From NCBI GenBank assembly GCA_050699595.1, contig JBOHFI010000013.1, positions 1 through 64,000 of the forward strand: a DNA stretch of 64,000 nt, given 5' to 3'. The notes beneath the pieces were generated by a model. The model made no database searches, had not been told where the DNA came from, and was given only the letters and a program-made list of their open reading frames with translations. Source of the stretch: GCA-003244245 sp050699595. GTDB lineage: Bacteria > Actinomycetota > Actinomycetes > Mycobacteriales > Pseudonocardiaceae. Made by a program: the position numbers and the translations under genes. This document shows positions 16,175 through 24,138 of the stretch, one piece after another; the stretch's first letter is position 1; the number at the start of each line of letters is the position of its first letter.

Positions 16175-17246
16175 CCCCGGCCCGGTCGCCGGGATGATCT
16201 CCGGGGACGGCGTGCGGGTCCGCGATCTGGGCATGACCCGCAACACCGAGCTGTCCGCGCTGCCGCGGTTGGCCCGCCTGATCCGCGCCGGTGGATACGA
16301 CGTGGTGCACACACACCTGTACCGCTCCTGCATCTACGGCCGGCTCGCGGCACGCCTGGCCGGCACGCCGGTGGTGGTCACCACCGAACACTCCATCGGC
16401 TCGACGCACCTGGAACGCCGGCGGATGACGCTGGGGGTGCGCGCCCTGTACCTCGGCACCGACCTGTGCTCGGATGCCACGATCGCGGTGTCGGACGCGG
16501 TGGCGCACCGGCTGACCGCATGGGGAATCGGCGCCCGCAAGATCGAGATCATCCCCAACGGCCTGGACTTCGCCCGGGTCGCCTACGACGGCGCCGCCCG
16601 GGACCGGATCCGCAGCGAGTTCGGTCTCCCCCCCGATGCCTACGTCATCGGCGTGCTGGGCCGGCTCGACCCGATCAAGCGCTTCGACATGGTGATCACC
16701 GCCGCCGCGCCGCTACTCGATGACCAGCACCGGCTGCTGATCGTGGGTGACGGGCAGATCCGGCCCGACCTGGAAGCGCAGGCGCAGCATCTGGGCGTCG
16801 CGGAGCTGGTGACCTTCGCCGGTGAGCGGCACGACGTGGCCGCCATGCTGTCGGCTCTGGACCTGTTCATCGCGTCCTCGGAGCAGGAGACCTTCGGGCT
16901 GTCGGTGCTGGAGGCACTGGCCAACGGCATCCCCGCGCTCTACACGACCTGCCCGGCGCTGGAGGGCATCGAGACCGAGCGGGCCCGCCAGGTACCCGGC
17001 ACCGTCGAGGGGCTGCGCGGGGAGATCGCCGCCGAGGCATCGGGCGGAGCGCGCCCACGTGAGGGCGTACCCGCCATCCGCGAGCGGTACGGCATCGAGT
17101 CGGTGGCCCGCCGAATCGACGACCTCTACGACCGGCTGATGGCACGGCGGCGAGGCGCCCGTCATCGCCCAGTCCGCGATCAACCGGTCCGGCAGCGCCC
17201 CACTGACGCCGGCCACGTTGTGTCCACCCCCCTAGGAGGCGACTGA
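16065..17246 (+). CDS. Glycosyltransferase family 4
   Basis: 393 residues of GT-B fold. The amino end shows HVITGLGVGGAELQLRSLL, the acceptor-side glycine-rich loop. The nucleotide-sugar half has IEIIPNGLDF, IGVLGRLDPIKRFD and the E-x7-E motif SEQETFGLSVLEAL. It probably adds a sugar to the lipid-linked intermediate made by the preceding sugar transferase. A perfect AGGAGG-type site (AGGAGGAAGAAATG) sets the start even though it lies inside the previous reading frame. The C-terminal 40 residues are basic and of low complexity. Donor and acceptor cannot be inferred. Confidence 0.9.
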   Translation: MRVLHVITGLGVGGAELQLRSLLQHTRHQAEVVTLYNPGPVAGMISGDGVRVRDLGMTRNTELSALPRLARLIRAGGYDVVHTHLYRSCIYGRLAARLAGTPVVVTTEHSIGSTHLERRRMTLGVRALYLGTDLCSDATIAVSDAVAHRLTAWGIGARKIEIIPNGLDFARVAYDGAARDRIRSEFGLPPDAYVIGVLGRLDPIKRFDMVITAAAPLLDDQHRLLIVGDGQIRPDLEAQAQHLGVAELVTFAGERHDVAAMLSALDLFIASSEQETFGLSVLEALANGIPALYTTCPALEGIETERARQVPGTVEGLRGEIAAEASGGARPREGVPAIRERYGIESVARRIDDLYDRLMARRRGARHRPVRDQPVRQRPTDAGHVVSTPLGGD

Positions 17247-18232
17247 TGCATGCGCTGATCACCGGCGGAGCCGGCTTCATCGGCTCCCACCTGGCCGAAC
17301 ACCTCCTCACCTCGGGCCATCAGGTCGTGGTGCTCGACGACCTGTCCACCGGCTCGACGGAGAACCTGTCCTCGATCAACGACCACCCCCGCTTCCGCTA
17401 CGTACCGGGCTCGGTACTCGATGAGGCGCTGGTCGACACCCTCGCCGGCCAGGTGGACACGATCTTCCACCTCGCCGCGGCCGTCGGGTCGTTCGTCATC
17501 CGCGATCGGACGTTGCACAGCCTGCGCACCAACATCCACGGCACGGAGAACGTCCTCGCCGCAGCGCACCGGCACGACGCTCGGGTTCTGATCGCCTCCA
17601 GTAGCGAGGTGTACGGGAAGAACACCAAGATCGGCCTGCGGGAGGACGACGATCGGGTGGTCGGTTCGCCGCTGCTGCACCGCTGGTCCTACTCCGAGGC
17701 CAAAGCCGTGGACGAGAGCCTCACCCACGCCTACGTCACCGAGCTCGGTCTGCGGGCGGTGATCGTCCGGCTGTTCAACACGGTGGGTCCCCGGCAGACC
17801 GGGCGCTACGGCATGGTCATTCCCCGGTTCGTGGCCCAGGCCCTCGCCGGAGCGCCACTGACGATCTTCGGGACCGGCGCCCAGGTGCGCTGCTTCTGCC
17901 ACGTGCACGACGTGGTGCCGGCGTTGCCTGCGCTGGTGGAGCACCGGGGGGCCTACGGCACCGCCGTCAACCTCGGCAGCTCCGAGCAGGTGTCCATCGC
18001 CGGCCTCGCGCTACGGGTACTGGCGCTGACCGACTCGGCCAGCGACATCGTCCACATGTCCTACGAGGAGGGCATCGGCCCAGGGTATGAGGATCTGCAG
18101 CGACGCGTCCCGGACTGCGCCAGGGCGCGGGAGATGATCGGTTTCCATCCGGTGCGGACACTGGACGACATCCTCCGGTCAGTGATCGCTGAGCAGAGCC
18201 GGCCGGGCCTGGCACCGGCCACAGCGCTGTGA
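17246..18232 (+). CDS. NAD-dependent nucleotide-sugar epimerase/dehydratase
   Basis: 328 residues, extended short-chain dehydrogenase fold. The NAD motif ITGGAGFIGSHLAEHL is at the amino end, the S-S-S-E-V-Y-G block carries the catalytic serine, and the YSEAKAVDE segment holds the Tyr-x3-Lys pair. It most resembles UDP-glucose 4-epimerases and UDP-glucuronate-modifying enzymes (RLFNTVGPRQTGRYGMVIPRF). It supplies a sugar nucleotide to cluster A. Start and previous stop share one base (TGATG), and the next gene begins the same way. Confidence 0.9.
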   Translation: MHALITGGAGFIGSHLAEHLLTSGHQVVVLDDLSTGSTENLSSINDHPRFRYVPGSVLDEALVDTLAGQVDTIFHLAAAVGSFVIRDRTLHSLRTNIHGTENVLAAAHRHDARVLIASSSEVYGKNTKIGLREDDDRVVGSPLLHRWSYSEAKAVDESLTHAYVTELGLRAVIVRLFNTVGPRQTGRYGMVIPRFVAQALAGAPLTIFGTGAQVRCFCHVHDVVPALPALVEHRGAYGTAVNLGSSEQVSIAGLALRVLALTDSASDIVHMSYEEGIGPGYEDLQRRVPDCARAREMIGFHPVRTLDDILRSVIAEQSRPGLAPATAL

Positions 18233-19344
18233 TGAGGCGGCGCGCGCTGACCGGGTCGGGCTTCCTCGTGCTGCTGTTCCTGGGCGCGGTGACGTTGCTG
18301 GTCACGGTGCCGCGAATGCTCGGACCGGGCGCGCGGCCGGCCACCCTCGTGGTGGGGTCGCTGCCGTTCTGGAACCTGACCGAGGGCCCGAACGTCGTGG
18401 CGGCGAACCGGGGCAGCTTCAACGAGGCCTCCCCGTGGATCTACGGGATCGCGCGGAACGGTCGGATCGTCCCGCAGGTGCCCGAGCGGGCCGCCGAGAC
18501 CGCCGTCGGCATGGAACAGCTGCGCCGCTCCGGGGTCCCGCTGGTGCCGACGATCGCGAACGTGACCAACGGCCGGTGGGCCTACGAGCCGGTCGCGGCC
18601 ATGTTGCACGATCCCGCCGCGATGACCCGGCACGTGGACGACGTCGTCGCGCTGGTGCAGCGGGAGGGCTACGCCGGGATCGACATCGACTACGAGGATC
18701 TGCGGGCTGCCGATCGGGAGCCGTTCACCACCTTCGTGACCCGACTGGCCGACGCGCTGCACGACAAGAACAAGCTGCTCTCGATCGCCGTGTTCGCCAA
18801 GACCACCGACGCCGGCGAGGACCAGCGCAACGTCGCGCAGGACTACGCGGCCATCGGTGCGGCGGCCGACGAGGTTCGGTTGATGGCCTACGACTACCAC
18901 TGGGCCGGGTCCACGTCAGGACCGGTCGCGCCGATCACCTGGGTCCGCCAGGTGCTGGACTACGCCAAGACCCAGGTCCCCGCGGCGAAGATCGTGCTCG
19001 GGGTACCGGTCTCCGGCTACGACTGGGTGGACGGAGTGGACGGTCGGAGCGAGGTGGTCACCTGGCTGCAATGCTTCGGGCGTACTAGAGCCTTCCGGGC
19101 TACCTTGCGGTACGACCGGCTCAGCCAGTCACCGTCGTTCCGGTACACCGACGCCCAAGCTCGCCAGCACGAGGTCTGGTTCGAGAACGCCGAGAGCACC
19201 GCGGCCAAGCTCGACGCCGCGAAGGCAACCGGGATCCGAGGGGTCTACCTGTGGATGATCGGCGGGGAGGACGACCGGACCTGGGCGACGCTGCACAAGA
19301 TCATGCCTGTGACCTCTCTGCGCGCTGAAGGGTTGTCCCGCTGA
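18232..19344 (+). CDS. Membrane-anchored glycoside hydrolase family 18-type protein
   Basis: 370 residues. An N-terminal signal anchor (GFLVLLFLGAVTLLVTV) places the catalytic domain outside the cell. The GH18 active-site strand is seen as YAGIDIDYEDL (about residue 147), the D-x-D-x-D/Y-E motif with the general-acid glutamate. VRLMAYDYHWAG and the late GVYLWMIGGEDD match further barrel strands of the YaaH-like chitinase/peptidoglycan-hydrolase group. It would cut a beta-linked GlcNAc-type polymer. It lies between an epimerase and a membrane GT2, all with TGATG coupling, so it likely trims or releases the glycan made by that GT2. Confidence 0.83.
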   Translation: MRRRALTGSGFLVLLFLGAVTLLVTVPRMLGPGARPATLVVGSLPFWNLTEGPNVVAANRGSFNEASPWIYGIARNGRIVPQVPERAAETAVGMEQLRRSGVPLVPTIANVTNGRWAYEPVAAMLHDPAAMTRHVDDVVALVQREGYAGIDIDYEDLRAADREPFTTFVTRLADALHDKNKLLSIAVFAKTTDAGEDQRNVAQDYAAIGAAADEVRLMAYDYHWAGSTSGPVAPITWVRQVLDYAKTQVPAAKIVLGVPVSGYDWVDGVDGRSEVVTWLQCFGRTRAFRATLRYDRLSQSPSFRYTDAQARQHEVWFENAESTAAKLDAAKATGIRGVYLWMIGGEDDRTWATLHKIMPVTSLRAEGLSR

Positions 19345-20660
19345 TGCCCTGGTGGTCGGTTGCTATCGTCGTCTTCGGCGTGAACTTCACCCTGTGGGCG
19401 GCCATCGGTCTGGCCCGGTTGCTTGAGGAGTTCTGGGCGAAACGCCGCCGTGGTCCTCGCGGCGGTCCCGCGATGACCGTGCGGGACGTGGCGGTGCTGA
19501 TCCCCGCACACAACGAGGAGCTGGTGATCGAGGCCGGCATCGAGGCGATCGCCGCTCTGGTCCCCCGAGAGAACATCCACGTCGTCTCCGACGGCTCCAC
19601 CGACCGGACCGCCGAGCTGGCCCGCCAGACCGGGGTCAACGTCATCGAGACACGCGCCAACGTGGGCAAGGCCGGCGCTCTCGAGGAAGCGATCGACCGC
19701 TTCGGCTTGGTCGAACGGTTTGCGGCGGTGCTGTTCTTGGATGCCGACACGACCATCGAGCCGGGATACTTCGCCGCCGCGCTGCCCCATTTCGACGACC
19801 CCGAGGTCGTCGCGGTGGCCGGCGCGGTCCGGACCCACTGGCATGAACGCGGCCTGTCGCTGGTCGGCAAGGTGCTGGTGTGCCACCGACAGCGCATCTA
19901 CGCGATCAGCCAGCGGCTGCTGAAGTTCGGCCAGACCTGGCGGTTCACCAACGCCACCCACATCGTGCCCGGTTTCGCCAGTATGTACCGCACATCCGTG
20001 CTGCCGAGCATCGAGATGAACCCAGCCGGTCTGGTGATCGAGGACTTCAACATGACCTTCGAGATCTACCAGAAGCGGCTGGGCAAGGTGGCGTTCACCC
20101 TCGATGCCGTCGCGGTCACCCAAGACCCCGACAACCTGCGCGACTACGTCCGCCAGATCACGCGCTGGGGGCTGGGCCTGTGGCAGACGGTGCGCCGGCA
20201 CCCGCCGCGGCTGAACCTGTTCAGCGCCATGCTCACGGTGCTGCTCCTGGAGCTGCTGACCAGCAGCATGTTCTTCCTGCTGCTGCCGTTGCTGGTGCTC
20301 GTCCTGGCCGGGCCCACGCTGTACCCGGCCGTGTTGAGCTGGCCCGGGATAGCGCCGGTGTACGACGCGGTCGCCGAGCACATGACCTTGCAGGTGCTGC
20401 TGCTCGCGGTGACCGGTGCCGATCTCGCGCTGACCTGTCTGGTCGCGCTGATCGAACGCAAGCTGCGTTTCCTGGCCCTCTGGGTGTTCTTCCCGTTCCT
20501 TCGCGTGCTCGACGCCGCGATCTCGCTGTACGTGTTCCCTCGGGCCTGGCTGAGCTCCACCGGACGGTGGACCAGTCCGGCCCGCCGCGTGGTCGGGGCC
20601 ACGTCACGGGAATCGAGTGTTGCCGCCCGGGCCCGGCGCCAGGCACAGTTGAGCCCGTGA
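19344..20660 (+). CDS. Membrane GT2 processive glycosyltransferase (poly-GlcNAc/cellulose synthase-like)
   Basis: 438 residues. One N-terminal membrane segment precedes a GT2 domain with VLIPAHNEEL, VVSDGSTDRT, the DAD metal motif (FLDADTT), IEDFNMTFEI and QITRW, the Q-x-x-R-W motif of processive synthases. Three or four membrane helices follow (LTVLLLELLTSSMFFLLLPLLVLVL and others). The layout is that of PgaC/IcaA, hyaluronan and related synthases, which polymerise and export a beta-glycan. The GH18 partner immediately upstream mirrors PgaB-PgaC pairing. The product sugar is not determined by the motifs. Confidence 0.87.
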   Translation: MPWWSVAIVVFGVNFTLWAAIGLARLLEEFWAKRRRGPRGGPAMTVRDVAVLIPAHNEELVIEAGIEAIAALVPRENIHVVSDGSTDRTAELARQTGVNVIETRANVGKAGALEEAIDRFGLVERFAAVLFLDADTTIEPGYFAAALPHFDDPEVVAVAGAVRTHWHERGLSLVGKVLVCHRQRIYAISQRLLKFGQTWRFTNATHIVPGFASMYRTSVLPSIEMNPAGLVIEDFNMTFEIYQKRLGKVAFTLDAVAVTQDPDNLRDYVRQITRWGLGLWQTVRRHPPRLNLFSAMLTVLLLELLTSSMFFLLLPLLVLVLAGPTLYPAVLSWPGIAPVYDAVAEHMTLQVLLLAVTGADLALTCLVALIERKLRFLALWVFFPFLRVLDAAISLYVFPRAWLSSTGRWTSPARRVVGATSRESSVAARARRQAQLSP

Positions 20661-21319
20661 CGTTCTCGCGGGTGCTCCTCGTCGACTCGCACGCGATGCT
20701 GACCGATGCCCTGACCGTCCAGCTGTCCACCGCCGCTGATCTGTGGGTCGTCGGCAGCGCCACACCCGAGGACCCGCGGCTGGCGGACCTGGTCCGCGCA
20801 TCACGCCCCGACGTGATCACCACCGAGATCGGGCCCGCGCCGGTCGCGACCGGCGCGATGCTGCGCTCACTGCACGCCGGCTATCCCCCGGCGCAACTCG
20901 TCGTCCTGACCGGCAGCCACGACTGTGCCCATGCCGTCGCGGCAGCGCGTGCCGGTGCCGCCGCCTGGGTGTCCAAGGAGAGCTCGCTGGAGCATCTGCT
21001 CACGGTCCTGCGCGGAGTAGCGCTCGGTCATGCCTTCTACCCTCCCCGGCAACTCGGCGTGGTGCTGCGCGAGCTGCGCGAGGACACCCGCCGCGCCCAC
21101 GACTGCAGCGCGCGGCTCGACGTGCTCAGCCACTGCGAACGCGAGGTGCTGCTGCGCATGGTGGACGGCACACCGGTGAGCCAGATCGCCGTCGAGTCGG
21201 TGGTGTCCACCAGCACCGTCCGGACTCACGTGCGCAGCATCCTCACCAAGCTGGGAGTCCGCAGCCGGCTGGAAGCGGTCAGCGTCGCTCGCGCCGCAGG
21301 TCTGTGGCCCGGTCAGTAG
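20657..21319 (+). CDS. Atypical NarL/LuxR-type response regulator
   Basis: 220 residues. The receiver-like domain spans about residues 4-120 and the C-terminal LuxR helix-turn-helix about 155-215 (LSHCEREVLLRMVDGTPVSQIAVESVVSTSTVRTHVRSILTK in segments). The acidic pocket is altered: DSH replaces D-D-H at strand 1, and the phospho-acceptor strand reads PDVITTEIG, with glutamate where aspartate is usual. The conserved threonine (VVLTGS) and lysine (WVSKES) remain. Signalling independent of phosphorylation is therefore likely. No histidine kinase is adjacent. GTGA coupling to the GT2 makes it the last gene of cluster A, so it may control the cluster. Confidence 0.85.
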   Translation: MTFSRVLLVDSHAMLTDALTVQLSTAADLWVVGSATPEDPRLADLVRASRPDVITTEIGPAPVATGAMLRSLHAGYPPAQLVVLTGSHDCAHAVAAARAGAAAWVSKESSLEHLLTVLRGVALGHAFYPPRQLGVVLRELREDTRRAHDCSARLDVLSHCEREVLLRMVDGTPVSQIAVESVVSTSTVRTHVRSILTKLGVRSRLEAVSVARAAGLWPGQ

Positions 21320-21440
21320 GCTGCGGACCACGATGCCGGCGATCTCGCAACCTGATCATCCGCGCTGAAAAGAGAGCAAGCGGGATGGCGATCAGGACCC
21401 AGACGAGGATCCCCACCCCGATCACTGCGGTCGTGCTCAT
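21279..21440 (-). CDS. Small single-pass membrane protein (53 residues), antisense to the regulator's end
   Basis: An ATG-started frame encoding MSTTAVIGVGILVWVLIAI and a further hydrophobic PLALFSA, then a charged cytoplasmic-looking tail rich in arginine (RLRDRRHRGPQ). TAAGG lies about 7 nt upstream of the ATG. The 3' 41 nt overlap the end of the response regulator on the other strand. The clean signal-anchor-plus-basic-tail design and good third-position GC support a real small gene; no family is recognised. Confidence 0.5.
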   Translation of the reverse strand: MSTTAVIGVGILVWVLIAIPLALFSARMIRLRDRRHRGPQPTDRATDLRRERR

Positions 21441-21782
21441 CAGAGCCTTAAGTCAGTAGCCAAGCGGAGCGGATTCGGACGACCCGGCGAGTGGTGCCGT
21501 GTACCCGAACGGCCGGCGGCTTGACCACAGTCTAGGAGCCTGCGCACGAAACGCCCAGCATTTTCCTATCCACCTTACCCGACCGCCGCGCCGACGCCGT
21601 CCGGTGCAGGCGAGGGAGTACCGCGATGACCAGCACAATGTCGAGGCCGATGCCCCTTGGTCCTGGCCGCCACCAGGCACCACGCGGCGGCGCGTCGACA
21701 GCGCGACTCGATCAGCGCACCCAGCAACCACCAGGCTGGTTACTCTATTGTTACCGTAGTTAACATTCACGTAACATTGTTA

Positions 21783-21833
21783 ATTCACTCTTCAGATGAC
21801 GAAAGCAACACGAAAGAGTGAATATGGAGCATG
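21783..21833. repeat. Perfect 10-bp inverted repeat in AT-rich intergenic DNA
   Basis: ATTCACTCTT (21783-21792) is the exact reverse complement of AAGAGTGAAT (21824-21833), with a 31-bp spacer. Immediately left are repeated TAACATT/GTTAA elements (21759-21782). Possible regulator-binding site or recombination scar. Confidence 0.5.
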
Positions 21834-21861
21834 TCAATTACTTTTAGCTATCGACTAAACG

Positions 21862-22044
21862 GTGTCCAGCCGCGCACTGAACGTGACCTCAGCGCGGGTC
21901 GCTCCCGGAAGTCCCCCTGGCCACGACGGAGGCGCAGATGTGCAAGCAGATCACGAAGCCGGCAATGATCTCACCTCCGCGAGCACGACGACAACGGTGA
22001 CCTTGGTCATCCCCGCGAAGAACGAAGTAGCGAACATCGCCTAA
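21862..22044 (+). pseudogene. Remnant of a GT2 glycosyltransferase gene
   Basis: The end of a short reading frame reads TTVTLVIPAKNEVANIA and then meets a stop. The amino-terminal strand of dolichol-phosphate-mannose-type GT2 enzymes is V-T-L-V-I-P-A-K-N-E-x-x-N-I followed by a tryptophan. Reading on past the stop gives VLE in the same frame, as expected of that family. The remaining 200 or more residues are absent, so this is a decayed start of a glycosyltransferase gene. Confidence 0.6.
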
Positions 22045-22171
22045 GTCCTGGAATTACATGGACGTCGGACCTCTCCAGCAGAGCCACGCGGACACGTAAT
22101 GATCAACATCGGCTTTGCTGTCACACAAGGTTACGAATTCCCCACGGTTGCGCGAAGGTAGGCGATGATTC

Positions 22172-23701
22172 ATGGGCGTCGAACGCCGGGCGAGAAACAT
22201 GAACGTCGATCTCGGTGAGTTCGTCGGAAGTGGAGAGCACCCCGCTCCACCAGAGCTCGGCGATGCCGGTCTGGGAGCTACCCGGCCGCCGCGAACGGCG
22301 GTGGGCCGGGCACGCTGGGAGATCCGGTACGCCCACGCCGCAGCCGGCACGGACCTGTCAGCGATGGCTGTGTCACTCGGGCTGTATCGGTGGTGGGGCC
22401 AACCCTCTGGGACCGACCACCTGCCAGCCGCACTCGGCCTGATGCTGATAGCGCTGACAGCTGCGGCTCTAGCTATCACGCGGGTCTGGGACCCGTCGGT
22501 GCTGGGGCAGGGCTCTGAGGAGTTCAGTCGACTGCTACGGGCTCTCGTGACGGTCGCGGTGGTGGTCGGGCTGGTCGGCCTCGCGCTGAAGCTGCCTGCG
22601 GTACGGCCATACGTGTTCGGCGTCGTCCCGGTGGCCTTCATCCTGGCCGCAGTCACCCGCCTGGCCCTGCGCAGGGTATTGCACCGGCGCCGCCGTGAAG
22701 GCACCTGCATGCACGAGGTTCTCGCGGTCGGCCCCGAGGATGCTGTGACCGAGCTCATCGTGCGTACCCGGCGAGCCATCCACAACGGGTGGGTGGTGAC
22801 GGGTGCCTGTACACCGTCGGGCGCCGGAACCGACGGTGGCCGCACTATCCACGACGTCCCAGTCGTCGGTGATCTGGACTCAGTGGCGGCGGTCGCGGGA
22901 AGCTGCCGGTACCGCGTGGTCTCAGTCGCACAGACACCCGGTTTGGGCTCGCGGCGGTTGCACCATCTGGCATGGGATCTCGAGACCACGGGCGCCGAGC
23001 TGGTCGTGGATCCCGGTCTCATGGAGATCGCCGGTCCACGGCTGCACGTGACCGCCGTGGACGGTCTGCCGCTGCTGCGCCTCACCGAACCCGCTTTCAC
23101 CGGGGTGCCCCGGGTGGTCAAGGCGGTGGGTGACCGGGTGGCGGCCGGCTTGCTGCTGCTGGCGATCACGCCGGTGCTGGTCGCTGTGGCGATCGCGGTG
23201 CGCAGCGACGGCGGGCCGATCTTCTATCGCCAAGCGCGAGTCGGCCGGCACGGCAAGAAATTCCGAATGATCAAGTTCAGGTCCATGGTGGTGAACGCCG
23301 ATCAGCGCCGGCCCGACCTCTCGGAGCACAACCAGGGCGCCGGCCCCCTGTTCAAGCTGCGCCAGGACCCGCGGGTAACCCGAGTCGGGACGTTCCTGCG
23401 AAAGTACTCGTTGGATGAGCTGCCCCAGCTGCTCAATGTGCTTGCCGGGTCGATGTCGATGGTGGGACCCCGCCCGCCGCTGCCCGGCGAGGTCGCCTCC
23501 TACTCCCGCGATGCGTACCGCAAGCTGCTCGTCAAACCGGGGCTGACGGGGCTGTGGCAGATTAGCGGTCGCAGCGATCTGTCCTGGGAAGAATCGGTAC
23601 GGCTGGACCTGCGCTACGTAGAGAACTGGTCTCTCGCGCTGGACGTCTTGATCCTCTGGAAGACCGCGGGCGCGGTATTGCGGGGCACCGGCGCCTACTG
23701 A
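22172..23701 (+). CDS. Polyprenyl-phosphate glycosyl-1-phosphate transferase (second copy)
   Basis: 509 residues with the same plan as the cluster A enzyme: an N-terminal four-helix membrane region, a central CoA-binding-like domain, and a C-terminal catalytic domain. The latter has GGPIFYRQARVGRHG, FRMIKFRSM, LRKYSLDELPQLLNVL, SMVGPRPPLP and GLTGLWQISGRSDLSWEE. It loads a hexose- or N-acetylhexosamine-1-phosphate on undecaprenyl phosphate. An alternative start is Met10. It stands alone on the plus strand between two zones of gene remnants, and probably primes the polymer of the minus-strand cluster B, which has no such enzyme of its own. Confidence 0.9.
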   Translation: MGVERRARNMNVDLGEFVGSGEHPAPPELGDAGLGATRPPRTAVGRARWEIRYAHAAAGTDLSAMAVSLGLYRWWGQPSGTDHLPAALGLMLIALTAAALAITRVWDPSVLGQGSEEFSRLLRALVTVAVVVGLVGLALKLPAVRPYVFGVVPVAFILAAVTRLALRRVLHRRRREGTCMHEVLAVGPEDAVTELIVRTRRAIHNGWVVTGACTPSGAGTDGGRTIHDVPVVGDLDSVAAVAGSCRYRVVSVAQTPGLGSRRLHHLAWDLETTGAELVVDPGLMEIAGPRLHVTAVDGLPLLRLTEPAFTGVPRVVKAVGDRVAAGLLLLAITPVLVAVAIAVRSDGGPIFYRQARVGRHGKKFRMIKFRSMVVNADQRRPDLSEHNQGAGPLFKLRQDPRVTRVGTFLRKYSLDELPQLLNVLAGSMSMVGPRPPLPGEVASYSRDAYRKLLVKPGLTGLWQISGRSDLSWEESVRLDLRYVENWSLALDVLILWKTAGAVLRGTGAY

Positions 23702-23706
23702 GCAGG

Positions 23707-23732
23707 TCCGCGAACGCTCCGTGGAGCCCGCC
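23707..23732 (+). repeat. 26-bp perfect direct repeat, left copy
   Basis: 26 bases (TCCGCGAACGCTCCGTGGAG plus CCCGCC) identical to 45225-45250 in the same orientation. This copy starts 6 bp after the stop of the sugar transferase. The flanks diverge at once on both sides. Confidence 0.9.
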
Positions 23733-23811
23733 GACAATTCGGGTGCTGAACCCAGGCCGGACCGGTGAGAGGCCCGCCGCGTCCAGGACGACGACTAGGA
23801 GCAGCAGGAAC

Positions 23812-24138
23812 TTGGCACACATCGCTTCTCTCTCCCAGCTTCAGACTCCGCCGTGGGCGCTGATCAACGGCGAGCTGATTCGTTACGCGGACGCGCGAAT
23901 TCATATCAGCGCCGAGGAGTTGACTCGTGCCCTGAGTGTTTTCGAGGGTGTGAAAGGGTACTGGAACACCACAGGCGACGTTTTCGCTGTGGCGGACCTC
24001 ATCGTGACCGCGTTCACGCAGCAAAAGCACGATCCACATCCAATGCGGCTCGGTGTCAGTACGTGGCGCCGAGCCGCGCTGGAGGACTTGAGCCGAGAGC
24101 TTGGTCTGGCATTCGAGCGACGGCCGATTGAACGGACC
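23812..24138 (+). pseudogene. Internally deleted class IV aminotransferase (BCAT-like) remnant
   Basis: Three blocks of a branched-chain-aminotransferase-like protein follow each other in one frame with large gaps. The first is the amino end (PWALINGELIRYADARIHIS, SVFEGVKGYW). The second is a middle strand (LIVTAFTQQK ... MRLGVSTWRRA). The third is a late block (LEDLSRELGLAFERRPIERT). The catalytic lysine region and about half of the normal 300 residues are missing. It ends abruptly near 24138, where a remnant of a different gene on the other strand begins. The upstream TTG with AGCAGGAAC is its likely old start. Confidence 0.68.

Larger units (their letters stand above)
21441..22171. other. 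Gene-poor, AT-richer region between clusters A and B
   Basis: About 730 bp with no intact gene. It holds an AT-rich stretch (about 21735-21860) with an inverted repeat, and the remnant of a GT2 gene. Composition differs sharply from the neighbouring operons. The region probably carries the promoter for the sugar transferase at 22172, but no -10/-35 pair could be assigned with confidence. Confidence 0.4.
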
